From Anas platyrhynchos (Eukaryota; Chordata; Aves; Anseriformes; Anatidae), in NCBI RefSeq assembly GCF_047663525.1, contig NC_092611.1, forward strand, positions 1,153,001-1,217,000: DNA of 64,000 nt, given 5' to 3'. Positions within the stretch are counted from its first letter, which is position 1, and the number at the start of each line of letters is the position of its first letter. The position numbers were made by a program, and so were the translations under genes. The notes beneath the pieces were generated by a model that did not search any database, was not told where the DNA came from, and saw only the letters and a program-made list of their open reading frames with translations. Shown here piece by piece: positions 23,701-33,130 of this stretch.

Positions 23701-26700
23701 CTAATAATAGGACTACTTCAGTTTTGTAGCTGTTTTTTAAAGCAGTAGAAATCATATTAAAATTAACTGCTGAAACAAACCTAGTAAGTTGGCAGTAGAG
23801 GCACCGCTTCTTCTTTTTGAACTGATAACTGCTACAGCACCACTCCTCCTCTTCATGGGAGTCTTCATACTACGTCGTGAACTTCTTGTTAAGTTGTTAG
23901 GTGTTGCCATTGAGGTTTTATCATCTTGGCTAACACCATTAGATTTAGGTGTTTTCTCTAGGGCACCATTTTTCTCCCCTGTATTCATATCTTTTGCAAC
24001 ACCGTTCTGCTCTTCTGCAATTGGTGATGGTGTTGTGATGTGCGAAACAGAGAAACGCCCTTTTCTGTAAGGTGCTGGAGAGCCTGTAGGAAGCTGCGGT
24101 GTTGCTTTTCCAGAGTCAGGGGAAGAGGCAGCTGGGGGCGTCTGGGCTGGCAATTTTTCTGGTGACATTTTTTCTTTTTGCAAACATACAGAAAGTTCTT
24201 GGTAGAAAAAAAAATAACAAAAAATTACTGTGCAAAGCTAAACTACAAGTGTTCTTTTCTATCTCTGAAAGTAAATGCAATAGTATAAAATAGCATCAGA
24301 TCAGTTGAAAAAGTCTTAGATGTTACTCTCTAAGAAGAAAGCAAATTGGCAACAACTTTTAAATTTCAAAAGCCTCCAATGGCCTGTGCAAATCCAACTG
24401 AACAAATTAACTTTGTTACTCTAGTTTATTCAAAACAGTCTTATTCCCATAAAGTGCACTACAGGCTTTCACTAGCTTAAATCAGCAGCTGAATGTTTTC
24501 AGACTTCTGGCCAAGCCACACGGCCATAGCTTGCATAGTCTGGCAACAAACTACTCTTTCTAGATTGCGTCTCTTTTCTGCTATTTATGATTAACTGGTG
24601 CCAGTAGATTCTGCTGTTAAGCACAAGCACACAAACATACTCCAAAACATGCATGAGAACAAGCAAAAACGTGTGATGAAATAAAGCACACCCCCTGGAT
24701 AAAGAGAGGTAGACGAACAATAAGCTGCACATCCTCCTTTGGAGGAAAAAGTTTAAAAACGCTGATTAAAAAATACCATTATAATTCCCAGTCAATATGT
24801 CCACTTCCTAACATACATCTTTATTATTCATTTTGAATTCATTTTTAGAAGTCTTTAAATTTACAAGTTCTGTTCGTATCACTTAGCTTAGCGACTCGAT
24901 TAGCCTCAGCATTTATTTACCTGGACTGCAAAGTGCTTCAGCCCCTGAGCCTTTTTCAGCACTGCGCGTGGGGAGCCTCCAAACGGTAAGCTCAGCCTTG
25001 CAGGAATCGCACCTCGTTTAAGGGGTGAGTTGGGAGGCAAACTTTTGTCAAAGAGTTCCGGACTTAGATGACCACCAAAAGACAATCTTTTTCGCTTGCC
25101 TAAAGGCTGAGGTAACAGATCACCGCTCTTCCTCTTCTGAGACACTCTTTTTGTGTTACCTAAACAAAAAATAGCAATAATTGAATATATCTCCACAAAT
25201 CAAAGAATCCAGGAAGTCACCATTTTAACCAGCACAGGAAACAAGGCTTACTTGGGCATTTTAAAGGCAGAAACATATTAGAAAGTAACTCATTTACATT
25301 CAATTGGAGAAAATTTTATAGAAATTACTGGTTATTTTTAGGGTCATATATATAAAAACATGATGTTACAGAACCAACGTATCAGCAATTAATTATATAT
25401 TTAAATGGAAAAATTCTCACGAAAATTAAGAGATTTTCTCCAATTAAGTGCCAACAAGGCGCGAAATCTATTTACCTGATTCTTCTTCAGCCAACAGGTC
25501 AGAAACATTCATTTCTGCAACAGCCTCATTGTCTTCCAGTACACTAGCACTTCCCAAAGACCTTTTTGATGATGATCTCCGAGGTCTTAGAACACAAGTA
25601 TCTTCCAAATCTGATTTCTGATTACACCCATTGGTGGCCAGATCTTGTTGAGTTCCACTGTCCTGTCTGTCTACAGTCTTATTGTCGTGTTCTTCAACTG
25701 CATTTGTCTCCAGTGCTTTCTCAGTTCGCAGTTCAGAGGTCCTCGGCCTACCCCTTTTTCTTCCAGAGCCAGATTTCTGACTAGCAGGAGATGCCAGTTC
25801 TGATGTTATCTCTCCTGAAGTTGGTGTCTCTGAATGGATGCTTTTGTTTACAAATTCTTTACTTTGTCTGACATTTCTTCTGGGACTCTTGGAATTAGAA
25901 GCAGGAGACTCAGAATCTCTCTTTTTTGAATCTACATTTGTCTGATCACAGATTTCTTTCAGCACTTCTACTTTCCCCGATTTTCTTGGTGTATGTTGTT
26001 TACTGTTTCGTCTCTGGTTTATGCATTTATTTTCTGCCAAAGGCTGTTGTTGGAGGCTATCATTTCTGCACACTGAATCTTCCCTTTGAATTTCAGCTGA
26101 AATTTCTGAAAAAGATTTGTGTTCCAACAACACATCTCCTCGAGCTGTCGGAGTACCAATATTTACAGAATCCACCCCAGTAGCTTCGTTGGTAGGTGAC
26201 ATGAAACAAGATCGAGGACTCTTCCTTCTGGGGGTTGGTGTAGACATAACATGTTTGTCTACTTCAGAAACGTTTGTCATGTTTGTTGTCTGTGCTATTT
26301 TCTCTGCTGTTATTGCAGAGTTGTAGATTTTCACCTCATCTGCATAACCCAAGCGTTCTATGGAGCATGGCTGCAGCAGACATGCTGCATTTCTGTCATT
26401 CTCCTTACTGGGTTTGGGTGTTTTGGCTGGAACTTCAGTGCCTTTAGATTTACCTGGTGTACTTTCTTCCTTATGATCTTGCAAGTTACTTCTCCTGAGA
26501 ATACTTTTTGTCATCTCCTTTGAAACAGAAGTTCGCGGACTTCTGGTAAAACATTTCTTGGTAGCACTTCCTACCATTGAGATTTGATTAAGTTCTGAAC
26601 TAATTACTTCTTGTTTCATTTTATATTCTTCATTATTTTCACTTATGCCAATTTCTTTTTCTTCAGTAGGGCTTACATGATCACAACTTGATGCGATTTG

Positions 26701-29700
26701 AGCACTTGGTTCCTGCAGGGCACCCTTACCACCTTCTTTTCCAGCTTTTTCAGGTACATTTCCTCCTTGCAGAGTTTTTTTCACTTTAATCTCATGTTTC
26801 AGCGTTTCATAGAGTTTACTAAAGGGAGACATTTCAGTTTGCTTTCTAGTAGATTGTTTTATCTTATATGAAGATTTAGGTGTTTGTAGCTTAACTGGTA
26901 AGGCTTTGGACATATTTTCCTCTGTACTTTGTTTATTTTCATCAGCATTTTGTTCTTTGCACTCAGAATGATCTACAGCGTAAGCAAAGCAAAAACAAAG
27001 TTATGTAAAAAAAGCAGAAACATAAGTAAAGTTCCTTAAATACAGATGAGAATTCCCTCCTTTCCTCTACCAAGGCTAGCAACCAGGCTCCAGGATATGG
27101 GACTGTACACAAAGCTCTGTTTACAATAACAATTCTCTCATAATAAAAACATTAGTTGTGAAATGTTTAATAAATTTTAAGTTGCAATCTGGACCTTATC
27201 CCACATTCAGATAAGGCAATTTGTATTTCATGCTGCTGTTTTTCTTCGGTGGCTTATATACCTATCTTTCACGGCTGCCACAAGACAAATCTGTGAACAC
27301 AGAACTAAACAATCACTGAGATCGGCTTACCACAATTCAGTCAGTTTTCTGTCTTGCATTTACCCAGGTGCTGTATTGTTCTAACTGTACCAATGCTTCT
27401 CTAGGGTAAAGCAAGACAATAAAACAGAGCTAGCACTTCCCAAATGAGACAGAGCAAGTGACCGCACGCATGCTGGAGGCCTGAAGTAACATGCTTCACT
27501 TCACATTTTCCACGCAGAGAGCAGTCAGCTAGCAGGGTTCATCCAAGAAGTTGCCTTTTGAAACCACAAGAAGCTGAGCCCTTGTGAACATTTACACATC
27601 CACAGTCTCAACACTGCCATATACCAGCATGAACATCTACTAAAACAAATGCTGACATGTCCACTTCTCTTAGATGCAACGGGAAATACATGTAAAGATG
27701 GAGAGACTAACAGACAAGGAAAAAGCACACTGATCAACTTTTGGAAAAGGAGATGGGGGTTAGGAAGGAGATCTTTAAACGTGATCTTTTGGGGTTTCAG
27801 CAAAACGTTCAATACTGTTTCTCAAAAAGTGTTACTGCCCGTTTGTCAGAATGCAACAATGTGTTTTCCCCTGGCATGGGTAAATCACAGCATTTAAGTA
27901 CAATGCAGTAGTACACTGACACAGGAATGTGTACTGTGCTCAGTTTGAAAAATCTTTAAATATATTTATTTTGCTCTTTTCAACCTTGTTTTTCCTCCAT
28001 ATGCTAAGAATTAAAATTAAGGAGGAAGATGAACACAAACCCCCTATAATACAGGTACCAACCTGAAGATCTTTTAGATCCTGAAGTTTGCTTATGTAAT
28101 AACTCCACTTCTGCCACCTGCTGAACATGAAGAACCTGTAAATTTGTACAACGTTACAGCAGAGCAACAAATATTTATTTAGCTTTCTACTGAACATTGG
28201 AAAACGCTAGATTTATAAATGTGTAAGCATTGCATACTGAACAGGTTTAAAAGCACTCAAATTAAAACCGAGTATTTCACCACTTAAGAACACTAACCGA
28301 TACTCTACACAGCAAGAGCTCAAGTCTTGTTTTATTATTATTAGCTCTAAAAGCAGCTGTAGCATATGAACATGTACAAGCACATTCTAAGCTCACTTTT
28401 GTACCAGACCTAGTGGAAGAATTTTATTTAAATAAGAGAAACATCACGTACAAAAATCTTCAATAGCCACAGTACTCGCTAAGTAGCAATATCCCCTTGA
28501 AGGGTTAAAACATTGTTGGGAATTAAAAAAAGAAACAAGTGCAAATCAATTATTAAAAGATAAACTTAGTTTGATATTTATAAATTCCAACAATTTACTA
28601 GCCCATAAAACAACATACTTTTGGAGGAAAAAAATGCTCAGGTTCTAGGGCAAACATCCCCATTTAAAAGTACAAGTATATCCAATGTTAATACTTTGTT
28701 TCCTGCATCCTATTCTCTCCTCAAAAAAGATAAGGATTCGTTTCAATAGGTTGCCTATAATCTTAATAGATGAGTAATAGATCTATTAACAGAAACTGAT
28801 AACTCTAAAAATAATATATTGAGTTTAAAAAAGATATGAGTTCATTTGCATTTTCAAACGGAAAGCTAGCCTACGATTGAAAAAATATTCCTCATTTAAA
28901 AAAAAGCAGACAAAACCCACAACAAAACAGGGAAATAGAATTCATCCTTATCAATACTGATACCAATGTATTTAGAAGTAAGCCTGTCACCACAAATTTA
29001 CCTGCCGCGTTTCATCTTTTGGAGATCTGGAACGCCTTTTTCTTGGAGATGATTGGAGAGGATATTCAAACCTGGATGAAATATTTTAAAAGTAAAAACA
29101 AGCATTTTTTTGGTTAAATAGCTGATAACTAAATTCGCATTATTAAGATAAATGACCTAGAAAGAGTTGTCCCACTCCCAGCAATACCAACATATTGCTT
29201 TAAAGTACTTTCACTACATCAAAATATTCTCTTCTCCTAGAAATGTGTTTGTCCTTGAAACAAAATCAAAATGATCTCTCCAGACAATTCTATCTTTATT
29301 GATTTAGCTTAATATAATACATAAAAGTAATAAAAAAAATCTTTAAGCCGTCTTGCCTTCTGGAGAAGCTCTATAAGACATTGTAAAGAGATACAAAATA
29401 AACTAAATTATCTTTCTGAAAATGGTAAAATGATGTTTTAGGTTTTCCCATTCATCTACTGCTATCTCCTGTATCTTCATCCGGCAGGTAGAGACCGTCC
29501 ACAGAGTTCCCCACACTGTTTGGCTGCAGAACATGTTCTAGGATCAAGGCATTGTCTGTCAGAGACAGTTTGTCACTGGCACTTACCTGAAAGAACGATC
29601 AATAATAGTTAACACATCTCCGTGCTTCAGAGGTACAGGTTGCTGAAAACAGCTACCGTTCAGCTGCGTAGGATTTACTGTACTTAAATTTGTCAAGATT

Positions 29701-31565
29701 GCCTAGAAATAAAACAAAAATTTCAGTAGCCCGATGAGATGCAACAATGCAATACAAATGTCATTAAAATATGCATATCTTACCTCCTCGTTTTCATTTA
29801 CTTCAATTTTACAATGTTCTTTTGAGACCTGAGGCAACTGGATGCGGATGTCACATTCTGTTCTCCTAGAGGTGAAAATATAATTGGAGTTTACAGACAT
29901 GCAGAGAAGACAAAAAATCTCACTGCTGTAGAATTTGGTGCTTTGACATCCCAAATTTCAGCTAATAATTTGGATGACTGTACACAGAAGAACAAAGGGA
30001 CAAGAAAATACATTGAATGAAATACTTAACTTGATGTCTATCGCACCAAAAGAGTTTGGAACACTAGGAAAAAGCCAGAAAGTTATTGCTACCACAGGGA
30101 AACCTTTTCTCCACCAAAGAAAAAAGTGAATGTGATCAGCAGTTTAAATTCCACCACTTTTCTCTGGACATATACATTTAATACATGCCAACAGACCTAA
30201 GGCAAGAGAGCAGTCACTAAGTTCTCCAGGTAAGAAACAGGGGGAATGCTGTACTTGGTGCTAATTTCTGTGATGAAAAGTGGTGGAAAAAACAGCACTG
30301 CAGTAAAAAGGATCGAAAGAGAAACGCGGAGTCTAAAGCTTGGATTCTAAGTCACGTTATCAGCAAAATACACTCTGTCCAAAATCTGTCCTAGTGCTAA
30401 CAATACAGAGATCAAAAAAAACAGTGTCTGAGTGGCTGAGAAGCAGCCTTTTCATCCGCCAGTAAAGCCAATTATTATAGGACTGGCTCCAGTGTGAAGC
30501 CGCAGATTACCATTAGTGGCCAAAATTGTTAGAATGCAGGCTTGCCCTGCCTAACCCACCAGGGAGCGTTGAACTCATTCACCTTTATTGGCTAAAAGAG
30601 TTGAGATCCTGAAGACAATTAAGCCTGAAAAAAAATGCAGGACATTAGGCAATGAACGGGAAGAAATGAACCACCTAAGGCTTTCAACTGTGACAAAAAA
30701 ATATCAGGAGCTTATGTTTCTGTAATGCCAGAGAATCCATACTGGAAAAAAGGTAAAATAACCAAAAATCTGTTCATGACAAGCCTAAAAAGACATTAAA
30801 ACTGATTATCATCTGCCTGGGCAGCTCTGCTGAAGCCAAAGAAGAGTATTATTGACACTGCAGTGCTTCCCACAGACTGGCACTACGGGATCTGATGCAG
30901 GACTGGATAATTAGTTAAGATATTAATCAATCAATCAGAGAAGTGCTGAGCAAACCCAGTTCAAGAGAAGTAAAAACATTTATCAATTCTTGATACTAGC
31001 TCGTGCATTTCATTACTGAGGCCTTGGAGAACCAAAAAAATAATTAAAAAAAAATTAAAAAAATAAAAATAAATGCAAAAGAGCACTGGTATGAGCACAG
31101 TTGAATGCAAGCCACTTTCCCTTCTGCACTGGTTGGTTCTCTAGGACCTGCCCGCAGATAAGAGTGCCACCACTTGCTAATTGGACACACGTCACATGTA
31201 GATTACTTGCAATCTCATAGCTCTAGCGGATCTCTTTGACAGAAACTTTGGGGAAAAAAAAAGAACTTTTTTTTAAACAAGGAAAGGTCAAAAAGCGATG
31301 ACAAACAGTAAGTTCCGCTCAAGTAATGTGAGTCCAATACCACTTTTCCTACCTTGAACAGCATTCACAAATACAAACAGTTCTTTCTTGCAAGTAAATA
31401 TTAAAAAGATTCTGTCTGCAGGAACTATCATTAATGTTATTTCAATGCATCCGAGTACTCGACACATTCTCACCTTCCAAATAAACAAGAACTTGCAGTG
31501 AGTGGAAAGTGAATTCCATCGGTCCCATTGCGTTTAATTACAATTATTTTCCCGAAGAGCGGCAT
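11558..31565 (-). CDS. MKI67: MKI67 (Ki-67) gene, 15 coding exons, with disabling lesions
   Basis: Ki-67 coats mitotic chromosomes, keeps them apart as a surfactant, and recruits PP1 in late mitosis; it is a nuclear proliferation marker. Coding exons, 5' to 3': 31474-31565, 29784-29865, 29587-29702, 29002-29071, 28063-28135, 25476-26972, 24921-25159, 23781-24173, 22198-22313, 19473-19637, 19230-19364, 18004-18386, 16813-16888, 13181-16265, 11558-11706. Order is FHA domain, long linker with AT-hook-like motif, PP1-docking exon, a few short Ki-67 repeats, then a basic LR-type exon and tail. The sum is about 2.2k codons against about 3.26k residues in human, mainly because the long repeat array is missing. 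One exon has a frameshift and a TGA, and two junctions disagree in phase. Either a recently dead paralogue or a gene with assembly errors. Confidence 0.85.
11707..13180 (-). other. MKI67 last intron
   Basis: Between the LR exon and the tail exon, with matching phase on both sides. Nothing else recognised. Confidence 0.6.
13181..16265 (-). CDS. MKI67: MKI67 exon 15: LR-type basic exon, frameshifted and with a stop
   Basis: A 3.1-kb exon rich in basic clusters between acidic linkers, like the leucine/arginine (LR) chromatin-binding C-terminus of human Ki-67. The first half has clusters such as [15 protein letters not shown] (AT-hook-like), [11 protein letters not shown] and [15 protein letters not shown]. 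The second half is a set of about nine units roughly 50-60 residues apart, each with a [15 protein letters not shown] core. The upper frame runs from 16265 to a TAA at 14494-14496. Alignment to sister units shows one extra base near 14497-14514; the restored frame then meets TGA at 14391-14393, and stays open down to the GTGAGG donor. The exon length (3085) is also one base off the phase of its neighbours. Confidence 0.88.
14391..14393 (-). other. In-frame TGA in the MKI67 LR exon
   Basis: The codons read CGA AGG CGG TGA GAG, i.e. RRR-stop-E, where sister units have GRRKE. The frame is set by the open unit downstream ([17 protein letters not shown]). A CGA-to-TGA change would explain it. Confidence 0.8.
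14497..14514 (-). other. Probable +1 frameshift in the MKI67 LR exon
   Basis: Upstream frame reads TKKRNLN-stop. Dropping one base lets it read [20 protein letters not shown], which keeps the same 16-residue spacing from KR to Q as the sister unit [19 protein letters not shown] run of seven T (14508-14514) and the AATTAA stretch are the likely sites. Confidence 0.75.
16813..16888 (-). CDS. MKI67: MKI67 exon 14 (short exon)
   Basis: Encodes [20 protein letters not shown] plus GSREY with a split codon. TAG acceptor, GTAAGT donor; phase 0 in and 1 out fits both neighbours. No domain. Confidence 0.7.
18004..18386 (-). CDS. MKI67: MKI67 exon 13: short Ki-67 repeats (within copy B)
   Basis: Begins [20 protein letters not shown] and contains two short related units, [18 protein letters not shown] and [19 protein letters not shown]. 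These resemble the K167/chmadrin repeat, which in human is 16 copies of about 122 residues in one huge exon. Only about two units survive here. Copy C of the same exon (34489-35052) keeps at least one more unit and lacks about 11 residues present here. Donor GTAAAA, phase 0. Confidence 0.85.
19230..19364 (-). CDS. MKI67: MKI67 exon 12: [11 protein letters not shown] exon (within copy B)
   Basis: Encodes [20 protein letters not shown] and ends SELRTPEES. It corresponds to the human GIAEMFKTP segment that leads into the Ki-67 repeat region. Acceptor, donor and phase (1 to 1) are all consistent. Confidence 0.85.
19473..19637 (-). CDS. MKI67: MKI67 exon 11: STGHAESP exon (within copy B)
   Basis: Encodes [20 protein letters not shown] and ends NMDESFTG; human has SQFSTGHANSPCTIIIGKAH. 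The open frame begins two bases after the only good acceptor, but exon 10 ends in phase 0. Read straight through, the exon would hit TAA within four codons. One more A in the A5 run near 19629-19633 would restore a KEKIKGHFS reading. Copy A shares the same sequence, so the change predates the duplication if real. Confidence 0.8.
19754..21617 (-). mobile_element. CR1 LINE, 5'-truncated, with open reverse transcriptase frame
   Basis: The 3' end shows tandem ATAGAATC octamers, the CR1 signature, and the 5' end stops inside ORF2. It lies in the MKI67 intron between exons 10 and 11. The insertion is flanked by TTTATT at 19748-19753 and 21619-21624, a likely short target duplication. Copy A has the uninterrupted empty site at about 1194-1202, so the insertion came after copies A and B separated. 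Confidence 0.95.
19847..21613 (-). CDS. CR1 ORF2 fragment: reverse transcriptase and C-terminal region
   Basis: A 588-codon frame without stops. CR1 ORF2 normally encodes an apurinic endonuclease followed by reverse transcriptase and drives target-primed retrotransposition. Here the endonuclease is missing through 5' truncation. RT signatures in order: [13 protein letters not shown] near residue 165, LDFSKAFD near 236 (motif A), [11 protein letters not shown] near 292 (motif B) and FADD near 323 (motif C, the catalytic aspartates). The end, [19 protein letters not shown], is the usual CR1 terminus. The frame is open to the truncated edge, so the first ATG is not a true start. An intact frame suggests a young insertion, but the element lacks a promoter and endonuclease. 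Confidence 0.93.
   Translation of the reverse strand: MAKAHLELKLAVSVRENKKGFFRYVNGKRRTKEYIGPLLDREGLLTDDDIGKAETLNAFFASVFNADDGLRDPGCPELEDRDGGDDKLPTDPERVRDLLLHLDPYKSMGPDGIHPRVLKELADVIAEPLSIIFQRSWESGEVPVDWKLANVVPIFKKGQKEDPSNYRPVSLTSVPGKIMEKMVLERIEAHLGDKAVIGPSQHGFVKGRSCLTNLISFYDKITRMVDQGKPADVIFLDFSKAFDTVSHRILLDKMSSIQLNKNIIRWVSNWLTGRAQRVMVNGAASGWRAVTSGVPQGSILGPVLFNIFINDLDVGIEGILSKFADDTKLGGVVDSNEGGKALQRDLDRLESWAIANRMKFNKSKCRVLHLGRGNPGCTYRLGDETLESSLEERDLGVVVDNKLNMSRQCALAARRANRVLGCIKHGIASRSREVIVPLYSALVRPHLEYCVQFWAPQYKKDMKLLESVQRRATKMVKGLEGKTYEERLRALGLFSLERRRLRGDLIAVYNFLVRGCREAGDLFSINTSDRTRGNGVKLRQGKFRLDIRKGFFTERVVAHWNRLPREVVTAPSLTEFKKRLDCALSHMV
21836..21912 (-). mobile_element. Short CR1 3'-end fragment (copy B)
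   Basis: Counterpart of the copy A fragment at 1414-1490; same diverged CR1 tail. Confidence 0.5.
22198..22313 (-). CDS. MKI67: MKI67 exon 10: [12 protein letters not shown] exon (within copy B)
   Basis: Encodes [20 protein letters not shown] and a basic tail ending TTQSPK. Human has VAKSWADVVKLG followed by a basic segment ending PATPK. TAG acceptor in the phase expected from exon 9; ends in phase 0. Confidence 0.85.
22435..22497. repeat. 21-bp minisatellite, three units (copy B)
   Basis: Same three-unit array as in copy A, intronic. Confidence 0.9.
22809..22899. repeat. T-rich / (GTTT)n tract (copy B)
   Basis: Same locus as in copy A but with fewer GTTT units and different poly-T lengths. 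Confidence 0.85.
23781..24173 (-). CDS. MKI67: MKI67 exon 9: linker ending [13 protein letters not shown]
   Basis: Begins [20 protein letters not shown], includes [16 protein letters not shown], and ends [14 protein letters not shown] with a split glycine codon. Human has [14 protein letters not shown] before its VAKSW exon, so the alignment at the 3' end is firm. The 5' border is uncertain: every AG upstream of this frame leaves two bases, so the preceding exon should end in phase 1 but does not. Confidence 0.8.
24921..25159 (-). CDS. MKI67: MKI67 exon 8: PP1-docking (RVxF-type) exon
   Basis: Encodes [20 protein letters not shown], then [16 protein letters not shown] and [10 protein letters not shown]. 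Human has KRRRVSFGGHLRPELFDENL; this is the motif shared with RepoMan that binds PP1-gamma. The RVxF core reads RLSF here (25077-25088), with leucine for valine. The exon ends in phase 0 at an excellent GTAAAT donor, whereas the next exon needs phase 1. One extra base near the GGGG run at about 24946-24950 would restore agreement, so a one-base loss is possible. Confidence 0.85.
25476..26972 (-). CDS. MKI67: MKI67 exon 7: long linker with SPRR/TPRK motifs and AT-hook-like site
   Basis: A single open frame of about 498 codons, starting DHSECKEQN. Part of it, [17 protein letters not shown], parallels human SPFWKLYESVKKELDVK. The rest is low-complexity and charged with many SP/TP sites ([43 protein letters not shown]), typical of Ki-67 and of CDK targets. 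[12 protein letters not shown] near the C-terminal end is AT-hook-like. No stop or frameshift, so this exon has stayed open although other exons are damaged. Confidence 0.88.
26973..28062 (-). other. MKI67 intron 6
   Basis: Between the short linker exon and the long linker exon. No conserved coding peptide or repeat family seen; small open frames here look like chance. Confidence 0.6.
28063..28135 (-). CDS. MKI67: MKI67 exon 6 (short linker exon)
   Basis: Encodes [20 protein letters not shown] plus KRSS. Acceptor, donor and phase agree with the flanking exons. No known domain; assigned by context and frame. Confidence 0.75.
29002..29071 (-). CDS. MKI67: MKI67 exon 5: end of FHA, basic linker
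   Basis: The split codon gives [20 protein letters not shown], then ETRQ at a GTAAAT donor. It follows SFR of the FHA domain as in human (SFRYE). The [10 protein letters not shown] stretch is a candidate nuclear localisation or phosphorylation segment. Confidence 0.85.
29587..29702 (-). CDS. MKI67: MKI67 exon 4: FHA C-terminal half
   Basis: Encodes NPTQLNGS and [16 protein letters not shown], matching human NPTQVNGS and [16 protein letters not shown]. It holds the conserved FHA asparagine and completes the beta-sandwich. TAG acceptor and GTAAGT donor; phase fits. Confidence 0.93.
29784..29865 (-). CDS. MKI67: MKI67 exon 3: FHA core
   Basis: Encodes [20 protein letters not shown] and then EVNENEE. 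Human has [20 protein letters not shown]. The FHA phosphopeptide-binding serine and the SxxH histidine are present. Phase fits both neighbours. Confidence 0.93.
29866..31473 (-). other. MKI67 intron 2
   Basis: Separates the start-codon exon from the FHA core exon. AT-rich with an A-rich run near 31040-31075. No other gene or transposon recognised. Confidence 0.6.
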
Positions 31566-31587
31566 CTTCCAACATAAGAAGCCTTAC
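31474..31587 (-). CDS. MKI67: MKI67 exon 2: start codon and N-terminal FHA
   Basis: The ATG is at 31563-31565, with 22 untranslated bases before it after a TAG acceptor. The 30 codons end with [12 protein letters not shown], followed by a split arginine codon at a GTGAG donor; human Ki-67 has HFPLSLSTCLFGR. This is the first strand and the key G-R of the FHA domain, which binds phosphothreonine peptides of partners such as NIFK and KIF15. Purines at -3 and -1 suit initiation. No lesion is seen. Confidence 0.9.
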
Positions 31588-32599
31588 CTATGTGAGAATG
31601 TCAAAATTACTCATCCAAGTCATGATTTATTCTCATAAATATGTAAAGCAACGTAACCCTTTTTTAATGCCGTTCAAAACACTCCTAAAGTACAGCACAA
31701 GAGCCTTGTGCCTGTGCCACGTGAACGAAGTGCCATTTCCATGTGTTTCCCTGCACCTGGGAACTATCCACCACGAGCATTGGTTGAAATCGTGCACAGG
31801 AGCGCGGGCACTACACGTTTGGAGGAAACAACGCTTTTAACAGCGGTAAGAGCAGTCATCACGTGCTCACACAAACTTAGCAATACCGCTTTGACGTATG
31901 CCATAGCTGCTTGGTATCCATCAGAGCCTGCAAAGAGGCAGCACCACTCATACAATGGTTCATTCCATGAGCGATTTAAAGCTATTTTCAGGCAAGCAGT
32001 CACTCCTGCTCACCTACACCTGGTGCGTTACCTTCCTCTCATCTACTGGGACGTTCTCGGACTTGGCTTTCAAGCAAAGCTGCCTTTGAAGCAAACCTGG
32101 AGAAGCCGTGACTGCGGCTGGAGCTATTTATCTGCAGCTCCCTGTCAGTGCCAGCTCTCACACCCGCAGAGGTTTCACAGAAATCCCGCTGCAGGCTGGG
32201 TCTCAGAAGCGACTGCGTCCCCTGGGCTCTCAGGGAGCTCCCTCCTCCAGGAGGAGGCTGAAGCACCCGTCATTACCACAGGATCAGGGTCCCGAGCGTT
32301 GCGTTAAATACAAACCTGACCAAACCACGACATTTCTCACCCCTTGGCCCGTCAGCAAAGGAAGGACCGAAGGGGAAAGGCCTGGCAGGAGCCCCGCGGT
32401 GCCGGCTCCCTGAGGGGCTCCCACAGACACACACAGCGTGTGACAGCACTGACAGCGCCCCTCCGCCAGCAAACCCTTGGGTGTGCCTGTGCACGGTGCA
32501 GCGCCACATGTTGTTCATTTGAAAGCAGGCCCTACAACAACACCTATAACCCGCGCATGGGATTAAAGCCCAGCACCCCCACGCCACAAGCACCGTAAG

Positions 32600-33080
32600 G
32601 GCAGCACCACGGAGCGATCCCAGCCCGCTCTCAGCATCCTCCCCGGCACTCCGCTTCCCCCAGCAATAACCGCGTGTGGTTTTAAAGCTTATTCCCAACG
32701 CCAGCAGCCCCCCGCCCCCCCTCACCCCGTCCCGTCCCGGCGCTCACCCCCTCAGCGCGGTGCCGGCTCCCTCCTGCTGCCGCCGCCGCTCCCCGCGGCG
32801 CCCCCCTCCCGTCCCTCCCGTCCCTCCCGCCCTTGCCGCGCGCGCCAGCGCCGCCTCCGCCCGCTCGTATCCCTCCGCCGCGCCGCTCCAGGCACCTGAG
32901 GCACCGGAGACACCGGGAGCTGCCGGAGCCGCCCCGGGGGGACACGGCCCCACACACCCAGCCCCGGTCGAGCCGCCTCGAGGCCCCTCGGCTCTATCCA
33001 GCGCCGCTCGGCGGACGGACTCTTTTAGCCCGGGAGGCCCCAGTTGGGCAGCAGCTCGCTAAAAGCTTCCTAAACTAACG
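32600..33080 (-). promoter_or_regulatory. CpG island and likely MKI67 promoter / non-coding exon 1
   Basis: The most CG-rich part of the window, with many CpG dinucleotides and several GC boxes (GGGCGGG on the minus strand). It lies about 1 kb upstream of the exon carrying the ATG. A good donor, GG|GTGAGCG, at 32748/32747 would end a non-coding first exon, to be spliced to the acceptor at 31588. No TATA box, as in human MKI67. Start site not determined. Confidence 0.65.
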
Positions 33081-33120
33081 CAGACAGCCGAGGCTGGCTG
33101 CTGAGCCGCTCCTCCCCTAA

Positions 33121-33130
33121 TTCAAATTGG
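33121..33130 (-). promoter_or_regulatory. CCAAT box abutting a CHR-like TTTGAA
   Basis: On the minus strand CCAAT runs straight into TTTGAA. The CHR element (TTTGAA/TTCGAA) with CCAAT boxes marks DREAM/MuvB-regulated cell-cycle genes, of which MKI67 is one. Short motifs occur by chance and the spacing here is tighter than usual, so this is only a candidate. Confidence 0.2.

Noticed and set aside
31708..32307. 199-codon plus-strand open frame upstream of the MKI67 start exon
   Set aside because: Lies in the intron between the CpG island and exon 2, without recognisable motif; chance is more likely.
32273..33078. Open frames of 80-150 codons in the CpG island
   Set aside because: High GC removes stop codons in all frames; peptides are Pro/Arg/Ala/Gly-rich with no family resemblance.
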